From Pseudonocardia parietis (GTDB lineage Bacteria; Actinomycetota; Actinomycetes; Mycobacteriales; Pseudonocardiaceae), in assembly GCF_017876315.1 (NCBI RefSeq), contig NZ_JAGINU010000001.1:1860001-1924000 (forward strand): a stretch of 64,000 nucleotides of DNA. Direction: 5' to 3'. The translations under genes were made by a program, and so were the position numbers. Positions 47,606 to 60,634 of this stretch are shown piece by piece; positions within the stretch are counted from its first letter, which is position 1; each line of letters opens with the position of its first letter. The notes beneath the pieces are model-generated. The model was not told the origin of the DNA. It ran no database searches and saw only the letters and a list, made by a program, of their open reading frames with translations.

Positions 47606-47800
47606 GGTGCTGCGTTCCGCGGAACGCGGAAGCCCGCTCGCCGTCGGGCACTGCGAGCGGGGCTGGGCCACCTGCGCCGTCGATCACCACGATGCCGCCC
47701 CACCGAGGGCGTGATCGTGCGTCTTACCAGGGGCGGGCGAACGTGACCCCCGTTGCAGCGGGGACACCTGGCGCGGAAGCTGTCGGGGTGCGGACACCGG

Positions 47801-47865
47801 GTGATCACCGGTTGAGGAGCGCAGCGAACGGCACGCGAACGCTGCACTCCACGACCGGCGATCAT
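47801..47865. repeat. 65-bp palindromic element, copy B
   Basis: Left arm 47801-47822 (GTGATCACCGGTTGAGGAG, then CGC) and right arm 47844-47865 (GCACTCCACGACCGGCGATC, then AT) pair at 17 of 22 positions. The core is GCGAACGGCACGCGAACGC-like. It is the same length and arrangement as copy C, 718 bp away. Confidence 0.85.
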
Positions 47866-47899
47866 GAGAAGCGTTCGCCGCATCTGAGGCCTCCTGCAT

Positions 47900-48453
47900 C
47901 GGCGACGAGTCGGTTCCCCAGCCCGGCCCCGAGCCCACGAGCTGGGCCGGGCGTCGACCTCGAAACACCTCGCGCGGGATGGTGATCGACGAGCTGGCGT
48001 TGCGCGAGCCCACGAACAGCGGCCCCCTTCTGCTCTGCGTACCTGGGGCCGCCCACCGGTGTGTGGCTGCATCGCCGGTAGCAGCGACCATCCGGAACAG
48101 GCGCGACTCGCCGCCGGTGACGCTGCGGTCGTGCGTGATCCGGAACTGCAGGCACTGGCCGGCGCGCTCGACGAGGGCGACGAATCCCTTGCCCGAGCAC
48201 GCGAACCTCAGGCGCCGAGATCCGCGGCGAACGCGGGCAGCAGGACGAGGTGCTTGCTCGGCCACCGGGCGCCCAGCACGGCGAGCACCGGCGCCCCGAC
48301 GACGACGCCGGACCGCCGCACGGCGCCCACACGTCCAGGCATTCGTCGTGCTCGTCGGCGCGACGCCGACCGAGGCGCGCCGATGCGGGTGCAGAGAGCA
48401 GGGCCCGGCGTCCGGTCGGCGAGGATGCTCAGCCGACGTCCCCAGCGGGGCAC
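47900..48453 (-). pseudogene. Frameshifted gene remnant between two palindromic elements
   Basis: On the minus strand one frame (to a stop at 48208) encodes VLAVLGARWPSKHLVLLPAF followed by AADLGA. The next frame continues with LRFACSGKGFVALVERAGQC, LQFRITHDRSV, ESRLFRMVAA and SSSITIPREVF. Both stretches have strong G/C third positions, unlike the flanks, so a real protein was once read through here and a frameshift near 48210 broke it. The N-terminal part is not recognisable. I do not recognise the family. Limits are approximate. Confidence 0.55.
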
Positions 48454-48518
48454 GCACCCGGGTCGCCCCAGCAGGCCGGCCCGCCCCAGCCGGCCGACTC
48501 CACCACGCCCGGACAGCA

Positions 48519-48583
48519 GTGATCACCGGTTGTGGAGTGCGGCGTACGCACAGCGAGCGCTGCACTCCACAACCGGTGATCAC
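48519..48583. repeat. 65-bp palindromic element, copy C (perfect arms)
   Basis: Arms of 22 bp are perfectly complementary: left 48519-48540 (GTGATCACCGGTTGTGGAG, then TGC) and right 48562-48583. The 21-base core GGCGTACGCA...GAGCGCT is itself partly symmetric. As RNA or single-stranded DNA it would form a very stable hairpin. Related copies are at 47801 and 26347. Confidence 0.92.
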
Positions 48584-48692
48584 GAGGGCGTTCCTGCGTA
48601 CCGGCGTCACCGGCTCCACGGCGCGCGGATACCGTGGAGGTGCGCGTCCCGGCAGGTGGGACGGGCCGTGATCGGGGAAGGACGGGCGAACC

Positions 48693-49169
48693 GTGTGGCG
48701 ATGGGACCGGTGGGGGACGGTGGACTACGACGGTCCCGCCGTCGGTCAGGCGCAGGTGATCCGGCGGCTCTCGGGCTCGATGGCGCGCGGGGCCGCGCTG
48801 GTCGGCGGCCTGACCTCGCTGGTCTGCGTCGGCGTCGCGACGGTGCTGCAGGGTCTCCCCGGGCTCTACGGCTCCGGGCTCGGCGGTCTGCTCGCGACCG
48901 GGTCCGCGCTGCTCACCCCGGCGCTGATGCTCCGCACGACCCACCTCGAGCCGGGCTCTGTGATGCTGGCCTCATTCGGCGGACTGGCGACCAAGGCGAT
49001 CGTCCTGTTGATCGCCCTGTTCACCGTCGGGGACGCCACGGCGCTCCACCGCACCTCGCTGGCCGTCACGCTGCTCGCCGTGTTCGTCGCGACGACCGCG
49101 GCGGAGGCCTGGGCCGGGAGCAAACTGAAGATCCTGATCGGGTCCGAGCCGGGTTCGTCGAGCGCCTGA
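48693..49169 (+). CDS. atpI: AtpI-like membrane protein (ATP synthase protein I)
   Basis: 158 residues with four hydrophobic segments (about 38-58, 62-82, 88-110 and 118-140), the usual AtpI layout, immediately upstream of atpB. AtpI proteins assist assembly of the c-ring or Mg2+ supply in other bacteria, but sequence conservation is low. The GTG at 48693 follows GGAAGGACGGGCGAACC. An earlier or later start is possible. The identity rests mainly on position and membrane topology. Confidence 0.75.
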   Translation: MWRWDRWGTVDYDGPAVGQAQVIRRLSGSMARGAALVGGLTSLVCVGVATVLQGLPGLYGSGLGGLLATGSALLTPALMLRTTHLEPGSVMLASFGGLATKAIVLLIALFTVGDATALHRTSLAVTLLAVFVATTAAEAWAGSKLKILIGSEPGSSSA

Positions 49170-49531
49170 CCTGCGGAATAACGACCGATTTGCCCGGTTC
49201 GCCGGCCTGTCCCGGCCGGGACCGTGCCGGGGCGCAGTCGTCCCTCACGCGCGGTGCGGGCAACCGTTCACAGGTTGTCGGCCACGTGTTACCGGCCGGT
49301 TCGCCAACGGTACGATCAAGATCGTTTCATGACGTGAAGGTGCAGGTGAGCTGCGTGCCAGGCCCCGACATCATGTAGAAGTACGGCTGATAGCATCACG
49401 CGCCGTAGGCGATGTGGGTGACTTCCGGTGTTTCGACCCGGGTGCCCGGAAACACATCGCGCCACGAGGCACCTTGCAGGCGATCCCCCGTTTCGCGTGT
49501 ACGCGGGACGGGAGCACCGGAAGGACCCCCA
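49170..49531. other. 362-bp region before atpB, probable atp operon promoter
   Basis: It contains a perfect inverted repeat ACGATC-AA-GATCGT (49312-49325) followed by TTTC, possibly an atpI terminator or an operator. A TAGCAT -10-like box lies at 49391-49396 without a clear -35. No gene is seen. The atpB ribosome site GGAAGGA closes the region. Confidence 0.45.
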
Positions 49532-50305
49532 TTGGGTACGTTCGTACTGGCGGCCGAGGAGTTCACGCCCCCCGGCCAGGGACTCTTCAACTACCCACCG
49601 ATCTTCGGCGACGTCACGAAGCCGATGGTGCTGGCCGTGCTGTCCCTGGTCATCGTCGCCGCGGTGTTCACCCTGGGAACCCGGAAGCTGGCGATCGTCC
49701 CCGGCAAGGGCCAGTTCGCGCTTGAGTCCTTCTACAACATCCCGCGCAACAGCATGGCGCGCGACCAGATCGGCTCCGCGGACTTCAAGCGGTTCATCCC
49801 GCTGATCCTGGGGTTGTTCAGCTTCATCCTGGTCAACAACCTGTTCGCGATCGTCCCGGTGATCCAGTTCCCGACGATGTCGCGGATCGGCTTCCCGATC
49901 GCGCTGGCGCTGTTCGTCTATGTCTTCTACCACTACGCCGGGTTCAAGAAGCACGGCTTCGCCGGCTACATCAAGCACGCCGCGCTGCCGCCGGGCGTGC
50001 CGATGTTCATCGCACCGCTGATCATCGTCATCGAGATCGCGCAGAAGTTCCTGGTCCAGCCGCTCTCGCTGGCACTGCGTGTGTTCGCGGCGATGTTCGC
50101 CGGCCACCTGATCATCGCGCTGACCGCGGTCGCCGCGGAGTTCATGCTCTTCGCGGGTGGGGCCCTGGTCGTACCGGCACCGTTCGTGTTCGTCGCCGGT
50201 ATCGCGTTCACGTTCCTGGAGGCTCTGATTCAGGTCATCCAGGCCTACGTCTTCGCGCTGCTGGCGGCCGTCTACATCGGCGCGGCGATCGCGGAGGACC
50301 ACTAG
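49532..50305 (+). CDS. atpB: ATP synthase Fo subunit a
   Basis: Membrane stator subunit that forms the two proton half-channels against the c-ring. The 257 residues have five to six helices. The essential Arg lies in KFLVQPLSLALRVFAAMFAGH, and a conserved helix FVFVAGIAFTFLEALIQVIQAYVFALL ends the chain. The start is taken as the TTG at 49532 (GTFVLAAEEFTPPGQG) because GGAAGGA sits 6 bases before it and homologues begin with this sequence. No ATG or GTG fits nearby, and the longer open frame upstream is noncoding. It is the first structural gene of the operon. Confidence 0.95.
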   Translation: MGTFVLAAEEFTPPGQGLFNYPPIFGDVTKPMVLAVLSLVIVAAVFTLGTRKLAIVPGKGQFALESFYNIPRNSMARDQIGSADFKRFIPLILGLFSFILVNNLFAIVPVIQFPTMSRIGFPIALALFVYVFYHYAGFKKHGFAGYIKHAALPPGVPMFIAPLIIVIEIAQKFLVQPLSLALRVFAAMFAGHLIIALTAVAAEFMLFAGGALVVPAPFVFVAGIAFTFLEALIQVIQAYVFALLAAVYIGAAIAEDH

Positions 50306-50319
50306 ACACCGGCGTGTGA

Positions 50320-50652
<333 letters not shown>

Positions 50653-50704
50653 TCAACTCCATGCCGGTCCCCACGCCGGCGGCCACGTCAGGGAAGGACA
50701 CACG

Positions 50705-51253
50705 GTGGAACTGATTCTCGCCGCCGAAGAACCGCTGCCGATCATCCCGCTCCCGTCCGAGCTGGTCCTCGGGATCGTCGCGTTCGCGATTCTGCTCTTC
50801 GTGCTCTGGAAGTTCGCGGTTCCGCGCTTCGAGCAGATGTACGAGGAGCGGACCGACGCCATCGAGGGCGGTCTGAAGCGTGCTCAGGAGACCCAGGAGC
50901 AGGCGGACCGGCTGAAGAGGGAGTACGAGGAGCAGCTGGCAGGCCTGCGGGCCGAGGCGGCGCGCATCCGCGACGACGCCCGTGCCGAGGGCCAGCAGAT
51001 CAAGGCCGAGCTGCGCGAGGAGGCCGAGCAGGAGGCCGCCCGGATCAAGGCCCGTGGCGACGAGCAGGTCGTCGCGGCCCGCGACGCGGCGCAGCGCGCC
51101 CTGCGTGGCGAGGTGGGTGGCCTCTCGGTGCAGCTCGCCGAGCGTCTGCTGCGCGAGCAGCTCGCCGACGACTCGCGTCGCTCCGCGACGATCGACTCGT
51201 TCCTCGGTGAGCTCGACCAGCAGGGCGCGACTGCACGGAGCGGGGCGAACTGA
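50705..51253 (+). CDS. atpF: ATP synthase Fo subunit b
   Basis: Peripheral stalk subunit of 182 residues. One membrane helix (about 22-42, LVLGIVAFAILLFVLWKFAVP) is followed by a long charged coiled coil (45-165) rich in Glu, Ala, Arg and Gln that dimerises and reaches the delta subunit. The GTG at 50705 has GGGAAGGA 8 bases before it. Its TGA overlaps the atpH ATG by one base. Confidence 0.97.
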   Translation: MELILAAEEPLPIIPLPSELVLGIVAFAILLFVLWKFAVPRFEQMYEERTDAIEGGLKRAQETQEQADRLKREYEEQLAGLRAEAARIRDDARAEGQQIKAELREEAEQEAARIKARGDEQVVAARDAAQRALRGEVGGLSVQLAERLLREQLADDSRRSATIDSFLGELDQQGATARSGAN

Positions 51254-52083
51254 TGGCGAAGGTCCTGCAGCCCGCATCCCGGGACGCGCTCGCCGCGCTG
51301 ACCGAGCGGCTGGACGCCCACGTCGACGGTGCGTCGGCCCGGGACCTGACCACCACCACGGACGAGCTGTTCGCGGTGGCCCGGTTCCTGGACGGCGAGC
51401 GCGGGATCCAGCGTCTGCTGGCCGACGCCTCCTCCCCGGAGGAGGGCCGGGCGGACCTGGTCCGCAGGCTCTTCGGACAGCAGCTCTCGGCGTCGACCGT
51501 GGACCTGGTCGTCGAGCTGGCGCGCAAGCGCTGGTCGAAGACCCGGGACGTGGTCACCGGTGCCGAGGTACTGGCCCGACAGGCCGCGGTCGCGGTCGCC
51601 GAGAAGACCGGGTCGCTCGACGAGGTCGAGGACCAGCTCTTCCGGTTCGGCCGCATCCTCGCTCGTGAGCCCGAGCTCAACAGCACGCTCGCCGACACCG
51701 CCACTCCGGTGGAGGGTCGCGTCCAGCTGCTGGACGGCATCCTCGGTGACCGGGTCTACCCGGTGACCGCCACGCTGCTGCGCGAGTCGGTGCGGCTGCC
51801 CCGCGGCCGGCACCTGGACGTCGTCGCCGAGGAGCTCGCCGAGCTCGCGGCGGCCCGCCGGGACCGGTCGGTGGCGAAGGTGCGCACGCCCGTCGCGCTG
51901 ACTCCCGACCAGGAGTCGAAGCTCGCCGAATCCCTGGGCCGTATGTACGGCCGCAAGATCTCCCTGCAGGTCGAGCTCGACCGGAACCTCCTCGGAGGAC
52001 TGGTCGTGCAGGTCGGCGGCGAGGTCATCGACGGCAGCGTGGCGGGCAGACTCGCCGCCGCGCGCCGGTCCCTGCCCAGCTGA
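51253..52083 (+). CDS. atpH: ATP synthase F1 subunit delta
   Basis: 276-residue stalk subunit that joins the b dimer to the alpha3beta3 head. It is longer than the roughly 180 residues of proteobacterial delta because actinobacterial forms have an N-terminal helical extension. Unlike mycobacteria, b is a separate protein and not fused to it. Conserved C-terminal sequence includes [27 protein letters not shown] and [20 protein letters not shown]. The ATG shares a base with the atpF stop. Confidence 0.96.
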   Translation: MAKVLQPASRDALAALTERLDAHVDGASARDLTTTTDELFAVARFLDGERGIQRLLADASSPEEGRADLVRRLFGQQLSASTVDLVVELARKRWSKTRDVVTGAEVLARQAAVAVAEKTGSLDEVEDQLFRFGRILAREPELNSTLADTATPVEGRVQLLDGILGDRVYPVTATLLRESVRLPRGRHLDVVAEELAELAAARRDRSVAKVRTPVALTPDQESKLAESLGRMYGRKISLQVELDRNLLGGLVVQVGGEVIDGSVAGRLAAARRSLPS

Positions 52084-52160
52084 CCTGCTTCAGACCCGCG
52101 GCGCCGGACCCGGCGGCACGATCTGAAGACCCCCCGTTCGAGAGAAGGAACGACGCAGCC

Positions 52161-53801
<1,641 letters not shown>

Positions 53802-53813
53802 GGCTGATACCCG

Positions 53814-56239
<2,426 letters not shown>

Positions 56240-56276
56240 GCGAGCTTGCGGAGCGAACGGACAGCGGAGGCTCACG

Positions 56277-56657
56277 ATGCCTGCTGAGATGACGGTCGAA
56301 CTCGTGTCGGTGGAACGCCGGCTGTGGTCGGGCGAGGCACGGTTCGTGCTCGCGCGGACCACCGTCGGTGAGGTCGGCATCCTGCCCGGCCACCAGCCGA
56401 TGCTGGCTCAGATGGAGGAGGCCGGGGTCGTCCGTATCGACTCGACCGACGGGGAGAAGCGCACCATCGCGGTGCACGGCGGCTTCCTGTCGGTGTCGGC
56501 CGAGCGGGTGTCCATTCTGGCCGAGTTCGCCGAGCAGTCCGACGAGATCGACGTGGAGCGGGCCCGCCGGGCACGCGACAGCGCCGACGACTCCGAGGAC
56601 GGCAAGGCGGCGAAGGCTCGTGCCGAGGTGCGCCTGCGGGCGGCCGAGGCCAACTAG
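56277..56657 (+). CDS. atpC: ATP synthase F1 subunit epsilon
   Basis: 126-residue rotor subunit. The N-terminal beta-sandwich has [38 protein letters not shown] and [19 protein letters not shown]. The C-terminal helices (about 88-126) are shorter than in E. coli but longer than the very short mycobacterial hairpin, and may regulate ATP hydrolysis. The ATG at 56277 has GCGGAGG 6 bases before it. It closes the ATP synthase set. Confidence 0.96.
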   Translation: MPAEMTVELVSVERRLWSGEARFVLARTTVGEVGILPGHQPMLAQMEEAGVVRIDSTDGEKRTIAVHGGFLSVSAERVSILAEFAEQSDEIDVERARRARDSADDSEDGKAAKARAEVRLRAAEAN

Positions 56658-56676
56658 GCGGAGGGCCGGCACGGTA

Positions 56677-57123
56677 GTGGAACTCATCGCGGCGATCGTC
56701 GGAGTTCTGCTGCTGTGTCTGGTCGCGCCCCTGATCTGGCTCGCCGTACGGCGGGTGCGACTGATGCGAGGCGGCGGTGTGGACCTGTGTCTGCGCCGCC
56801 GTTTTGCTGTCACGGACTGGCATTTCGGGGTGGGCCGGTACGAGGGGGAGCAGTTCGGCTGGTACCGCCTGACCAGCCTGCGGATCCGGGCCACCGTGGT
56901 ACTGGACCGCGCGGACCTGGAGATCGTGGAGCGACGCCCGCCGCACCGGTCGGAGGAGTTCGCGATCCCGATGGCGATCGAGGTGCTCCGCTGCCGCGGT
57001 CGCGACGCCTGGGGCCGGGGGATCGACGTCGAGCTCGCGATGGCGAAGGACGTCCGTACCGGCTTCCTGGCCTGGCTGGAGGCCACGCCACCGGGCCGGC
57101 ACGGTTACCGCGAGGCCTCGTAA
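56677..57123 (+). CDS. DUF2550 membrane-anchored protein
   Basis: 148 residues. One N-terminal helix (about 3-25, VELIAAIVGVLLLCLVAPLIWLA) anchors a cytosolic domain with RRFAVTDWHFGVGRYEGEQFGWYRL, RATVVLDRADLEIVERRPP and DVELAMAKDVRTGFLAWLEA. DUF2550 genes sit directly after atpC in many actinobacteria, so a link with the ATP synthase or membrane energetics is possible, but the function is unknown. The GTG at 56677 is chosen because it begins the anchor. The ribosome site is weak and it probably relies on atpC translation, 19 bp upstream. Confidence 0.88.
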   Translation: MELIAAIVGVLLLCLVAPLIWLAVRRVRLMRGGGVDLCLRRRFAVTDWHFGVGRYEGEQFGWYRLTSLRIRATVVLDRADLEIVERRPPHRSEEFAIPMAIEVLRCRGRDAWGRGIDVELAMAKDVRTGFLAWLEATPPGRHGYREAS

Positions 57124-57171
57124 CGGACGTGGTTCAGGCGCCCCCCGGGACGGGAGGTGCCTGTCGTGTTC

Positions 57172-57768
57172 TCAGGCGGTGCCGCCCCCCGGCGCACCGT
57201 GCGGACCGCCCGGCTGCCACAGGACGTCACCGTCGGGGTTCGCGATCCGGCCCAGGATGAACAGCAGGTCGGACAGCCGGTTGAGATACCGCGCCGTCAG
57301 CGGGTTGGTGTACTCCGCGTCGGCCTCGAGCAGCGCCCACACCGACCGTTCGGCGCGCCGGGTGACGGTCCGGGCGACGTGCAGGTACGCGCCCCCCGGT
57401 GTCCCGCCGGGCAGGATGAACGAGTGGAGCTTCGGCAGCTCCGGGTTGAACTCGTCGCACCAGTTCTCGAGCCGCGTCACGTACCCCTCGGTGACCCGCA
57501 GCGGCGGGTACTCCGGGTTCTCGACGATCGGTGTGCAGAGATCCGCGCCGACGTCGAACAGGTCGTTCTGGATCTGCCGCAGCGGGTCGACGACCCGCTC
57601 GGACAGCCCGCCCACCGTCACCGCGACACCGATCGCGGCGTTCGCCTCGTCGGTGTCGGCGTAGGCCGCCAGCCGCGCGTCGGTCTTGCGGACCCGGCTG
57701 AAGTCGCCGAGTGCCGTCGTACCGTCGTCGCCGGTCTTCGTATAGATCCGCGTCAGGTGAACAGCCAC
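57172..57768 (-). CDS. Cob(I)yrinic acid a,c-diamide adenosyltransferase, PduO type
   Basis: Transfers the adenosyl group of ATP to cob(I)alamin to give coenzyme B12. The 198-residue helical-bundle protein has the ATP-binding N-terminus [70 protein letters not shown] and [12 protein letters not shown], with [14 protein letters not shown] near the end. The GTG at 57768 has no ribosome site but TAGCCT exactly six bases before it, suggesting a leaderless transcript. It faces murA and lies 3 kb from the B12-dependent mutase gene, which probably uses its product. Confidence 0.95.
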   Translation of the reverse strand: MAVHLTRIYTKTGDDGTTALGDFSRVRKTDARLAAYADTDEANAAIGVAVTVGGLSERVVDPLRQIQNDLFDVGADLCTPIVENPEYPPLRVTEGYVTRLENWCDEFNPELPKLHSFILPGGTPGGAYLHVARTVTRRAERSVWALLEADAEYTNPLTARYLNRLSDLLFILGRIANPDGDVLWQPGGPHGAPGGGTA

Positions 57769-57780
57769 TCCGACAGGCTA
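57766..57780 (-). promoter_or_regulatory. Predicted leaderless -10 element of the adenosyltransferase gene
   Basis: On the minus strand TAGCCT (57780-57775) is followed by six bases and the GTG at 57768, the same geometry as at 4861-4873. Confidence 0.5.
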
Positions 57781-57891
57781 TGCGGCCCGGGACACGACGA
57801 CCAGACGGTGTACTGCGCCGTACGGCTCAACCCGTTCCGGCAGCTCGGGGTGTGGCAGTGGCCCCGGCACGGCCCGGTTACGGTTCCAGGC

Positions 57892-59160
57892 GTGGTGGAG
57901 CATTTCGCGGTCCGTGGCGGGGCCCGGCTGAGCGGGTCCGTCGACGTCATCGGGGCGAAGAACAGCGTGCTCAAGCTGATGGCCGCCTCGCTGCTGGCCG
58001 AGGGCCGGACGACGCTCGAGAACTGTCCCGAGATCCTGGACGTGCCGCTGATGGCCGACGTCCTGCGCAGCCTCGGGTGCACGGTGGCGATCGAGGGGGC
58101 GACCGTGCACATCGACGTGCCCGCCGAACCCGGCGCCGAGGCCGACTACCGCTCGGTGTCGAGGCTGCGGGCGTCGGTGTGCGTGCTCGGGCCGCTGGTG
58201 GCCCGCTGCAGGCGTGCGGTCGTCCCGCTGCCGGGTGGCGACGCGATCGGTTCCCGGCCGCTGGACATGCACCAGAACGGGCTGCGCAAGCTCGGTGCGA
58301 CGACCGACATCGTGCACGGCAGCGTCACCGCCAGCGCGGGGGATCTGCACGGCGCGCAGATCTGGCTGGACTTCCCCAGCGTCGGCGCGACCGAGAACAT
58401 CCTGATGGCCGCGGTCCTCGCCGAGGGCACCACGGTCATCGACAACGCCGCGCGCGAGCCCGAGATCGTCGACCTCTGCGTGATGCTGCAGCAGATGGGG
58501 GCGAAGCTGGAGGGCGTCGGGTCGTCCACGCTGACCGTGCACGGCGTCACCGGGCTGCAGCCGACCACGCACCGGGTGATCGGTGACCGGATCGTGGGCG
58601 CCACCTGGGCGTTCGCCGCGGCCATGACCCGGGGCGAGGTGACGGTCCGCGGCGTGGATCCGCACCACATCGACCTGGTACTGGACAAGCTGCGCAGCGC
58701 AGGCGCCGAGATCACGGTGGGCGAGCACGAGTTCTCGGTCGCGATGGCCGGGCGGCCGCAGGCGGTGGACTTCGTGACGTTGCCCTACCCCGGTTTCGCG
58801 ACCGACCTGCAGCCGATGGCGATCGCGCTGTCCGCGGTGGCCGAGGGCACCTCGATGATCACCGAGAACGTCTTCGAGGCCCGGTTCCGGTTCGTCGACG
58901 AGATGATCCGTCTCGGGGCCGACGCTCGTACCGACGGCCACCACGCGGTCGTCCGGGGCCGCCCGGAGCTCTCCAGCGCGCCGGTGTGGGCCAGCGACAT
59001 CCGGGCCGGTGCCGGGCTGGTGCTGGCCGGGCTCTGTGCGCGCGGCACCACCGAGGTCTGGGACGTCGCGCACATCGACCGGGGCTACCCGCGGTTCGTG
59101 GACAACCTCTCGGCGCTGGGCGCCGACATCCGCCGGGTCGCCGGCGAGCCCGAGCGGTAG
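57892..59160 (+). CDS. murA: UDP-GlcNAc 1-carboxyvinyltransferase MurA, Asp-type active site
   Basis: First committed step of peptidoglycan synthesis, adding enolpyruvate from PEP to UDP-GlcNAc. The 422 residues have [18 protein letters not shown] (Lys23), [30 protein letters not shown], the Asp/Glu-rich EPEIVDL and [17 protein letters not shown]. The flexible loop reads [21 protein letters not shown]: Asp117 stands where E. coli has Cys115. That change is known to give natural fosfomycin resistance in mycobacteria and other actinobacteria. The GTG at 57892 is used, because TACGGT ends 7 bases before it and no ribosome site is seen. A second GTG follows at once. Confidence 0.97.
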   Translation: MVEHFAVRGGARLSGSVDVIGAKNSVLKLMAASLLAEGRTTLENCPEILDVPLMADVLRSLGCTVAIEGATVHIDVPAEPGAEADYRSVSRLRASVCVLGPLVARCRRAVVPLPGGDAIGSRPLDMHQNGLRKLGATTDIVHGSVTASAGDLHGAQIWLDFPSVGATENILMAAVLAEGTTVIDNAAREPEIVDLCVMLQQMGAKLEGVGSSTLTVHGVTGLQPTTHRVIGDRIVGATWAFAAAMTRGEVTVRGVDPHHIDLVLDKLRSAGAEITVGEHEFSVAMAGRPQAVDFVTLPYPGFATDLQPMAIALSAVAEGTSMITENVFEARFRFVDEMIRLGADARTDGHHAVVRGRPELSSAPVWASDIRAGAGLVLAGLCARGTTEVWDVAHIDRGYPRFVDNLSALGADIRRVAGEPER

Positions 59161-59236
59161 CGGCGGCCGCGGGCCCGAGCTGCGGCGCTCACCCGGTCGT
59201 GGCACTCTTCGCCTCGGATCGACAGGAAGGCCGGTG

Positions 59237-60088
59237 ATGGCGAGCACTCCGGATGCAGCGGACGTGTCCCGGGCCGGCCGGAAGGCCGGTCGCGGCGCGC
59301 GGGACGCCGCGCACTCCATGCCGGTCCGGGTCGCCGCCCGGGTGGGCATCGCCGCGAACGGCCTGCTGCACCTGCTCATCGGCTGGCTGGCGATCCAGGT
59401 CGCGCTGGGCTCGGGCGGGCGGGCCGACCAGAACGGCGCGCTGGGCGCGATCGCGGCCGAGCCGCTGGGCCGGATGGTCCTCTGGGTGCTGGTCGTCGGG
59501 TTCGCCGCCGTCGTGCTGTGGCGGGCGGTCTCGTCGGTCTGGGGCTACGGCTACCTCGGCAGCCGCACCGAGCAGCTGGCCAGGCGCGCCGTCTCGGCCG
59601 GGCTGGCCGTGGTCTACGCGGTGCTCGCGGTGCTGGCGGCGACGACGGCGTTGCGCGGCCGGGCGTCGTCCGGCGGGGGCGGGCAGGCGACGGCGGACCT
59701 GCTCGGTCTTCCGGGCGGCCAGGTGCTCACCGCGCTCGTCGGGATCGGGGTGCTGGTCGGCGGTGGGGTGATGGTGTGGAACGGGTGGCAGAAGCGGTTC
59801 CTGCAGGACCAGGACCTGTCCGGGGCCCGCATCCGGATCCGCCGGCTCAACGCCCGGACCGGCCAGATCGGGTTCATCGCCAAGGGGATCGCGATCGGGA
59901 TCCTGGGCGTGCTGCTGTGCGTCGCGGCGCTGACCGTCGACCCGCAGCGCGCGAACGGCCTGGACTCCGCGCTGAAAGCGCTGCGCGAGCAGCCGTACGG
60001 GGTGTTCCTGCTGATCGCGGTCGGGATCGGGTTCGCCTGCCACGGGGTGTTCTGTTTCCTCGACGCCCGGTACCACCGGGTCACCTGA
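59237..60088 (+). CDS. DUF1206 six-helix membrane protein
   Basis: 283 residues with three repeats of a two-helix unit, the DUF1206 pattern: residues about 33-90 (ARVGIAANGLLHLLIGWLAIQ), 115-190 (ARRAVSAGLAVVYAVLAVLAA) and 205-280 (GQIGFIAKGIAIGILGVLLC). Each repeat starts with a Gly-x-x-A/K-x-G stretch and ends near an aromatic-rich helix end. The function is unknown. The ATG at 59237 has AGGAAGG 5 bases before it. The in-frame GTG just before it is an alternative. It is 76 bp downstream of murA and convergent with the small membrane protein gene. Confidence 0.85.
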   Translation: MASTPDAADVSRAGRKAGRGARDAAHSMPVRVAARVGIAANGLLHLLIGWLAIQVALGSGGRADQNGALGAIAAEPLGRMVLWVLVVGFAAVVLWRAVSSVWGYGYLGSRTEQLARRAVSAGLAVVYAVLAVLAATTALRGRASSGGGGQATADLLGLPGGQVLTALVGIGVLVGGGVMVWNGWQKRFLQDQDLSGARIRIRRLNARTGQIGFIAKGIAIGILGVLLCVAALTVDPQRANGLDSALKALREQPYGVFLLIAVGIGFACHGVFCFLDARYHRVT

Positions 60089-60095
60089 CCCGGGC

Positions 60096-60431
60096 TCACC
60101 CCCGCGAGCCGCGGCCGAGCACGACCGCGGCGTCCGCCACGTCCCGCGCGAAGACCAGCACGGCGTACCCGCCGTCGTCGGGCCGGGAGACCGTGGCGCG
60201 GATGCCCGCGGCGCGCAGCCGGTCGCGCAGCACCCGCGCGGCGTCCGGGCCGGGGGCCCGGGAGACCTCGGTGAGCAGGCCGGTGGCGACGGGGTCGTCC
60301 GGGTCATCGGTGGGGAGTGTGAGGTTGCGCTGGTGGCCGAACGTCCACCGCAGCAGCAGCCCGAGCACGACGAGCGCGACGACGAGACCGACGACCGTGC
60401 CCAGCCCCGGCGCGACGCCCTCGAGGTCCAT
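60096..60431 (-). CDS. Small single-helix membrane protein
   Basis: 111 residues. One N-terminal helix (about 10-30, LGTVVGLVVALVVLGLLLRW) is followed by a cytosolic domain with DDPDDPVATGLLTEVSR, AARVLRDRLRAAGIRATVS and YAVLVFARDVADAAVVLG. The last part looks like a small alpha/beta fold similar to DUF2007-like signal-transducing PII-like peptides in actinobacteria (inference). The ATG at 60431 has no clear ribosome site, and an upstream start cannot be excluded. It is divergent from the mutase gene across 203 bp. Confidence 0.7.
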   Translation of the reverse strand: MDLEGVAPGLGTVVGLVVALVVLGLLLRWTFGHQRNLTLPTDDPDDPVATGLLTEVSRAPGPDAARVLRDRLRAAGIRATVSRPDDGGYAVLVFARDVADAAVVLGRGSRG

Positions 60432-60634
60432 CGGCCGATCGTCGCATCCCGAAGGCGCGACCGCCCTCGCTGAACCGATCCAGTGCTCGGTTTCCCGTGC
60501 GGATCGCGTAGTTTGCCAATCACAGGTGTGTGACGTGGGACGGCTACCCGCCCGGGTCCCGGCTACTCGCCAGTACCATCCCCTCGATCGAGCCGACAAT
60601 GCTGACAGTGCCGACAACGACGCGGAGGTCCCCG

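Larger units (their letters stand above)
47213..48692. other. 1.5-kb region without an intact gene
   Basis: From left to right: degenerate GC-rich direct repeats (a 23-base unit at 47281 and again at 47308, two mismatches), four GGTGCC units (47405-47428), the 7-bp repeat arrays, a 65-bp palindrome (47801-47865), a frameshifted minus-strand gene remnant, a second, perfect 65-bp palindrome (48519-48583), and about 110 bp before atpI. Open frames through the arrays give only Cys-Arg-Val-Pro or Arg-Gly-Thr repeats and are not genes. Confidence 0.7.

Noticed and set aside
47288..47746. An open frame made of Cys-Arg-Val-Pro-Arg-Ala-Ala repeats through the 7-bp arrays
   Set aside because: It is an automatic result of a 7-bp repeat read in threes. 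It has no ribosome site, and all frames on both strands stay open in the same way.
60432..60634. Cobalamin riboswitch before meaA
   Set aside because: The 203-bp gap lacks a recognisable B12 box and is shared with a divergent gene.
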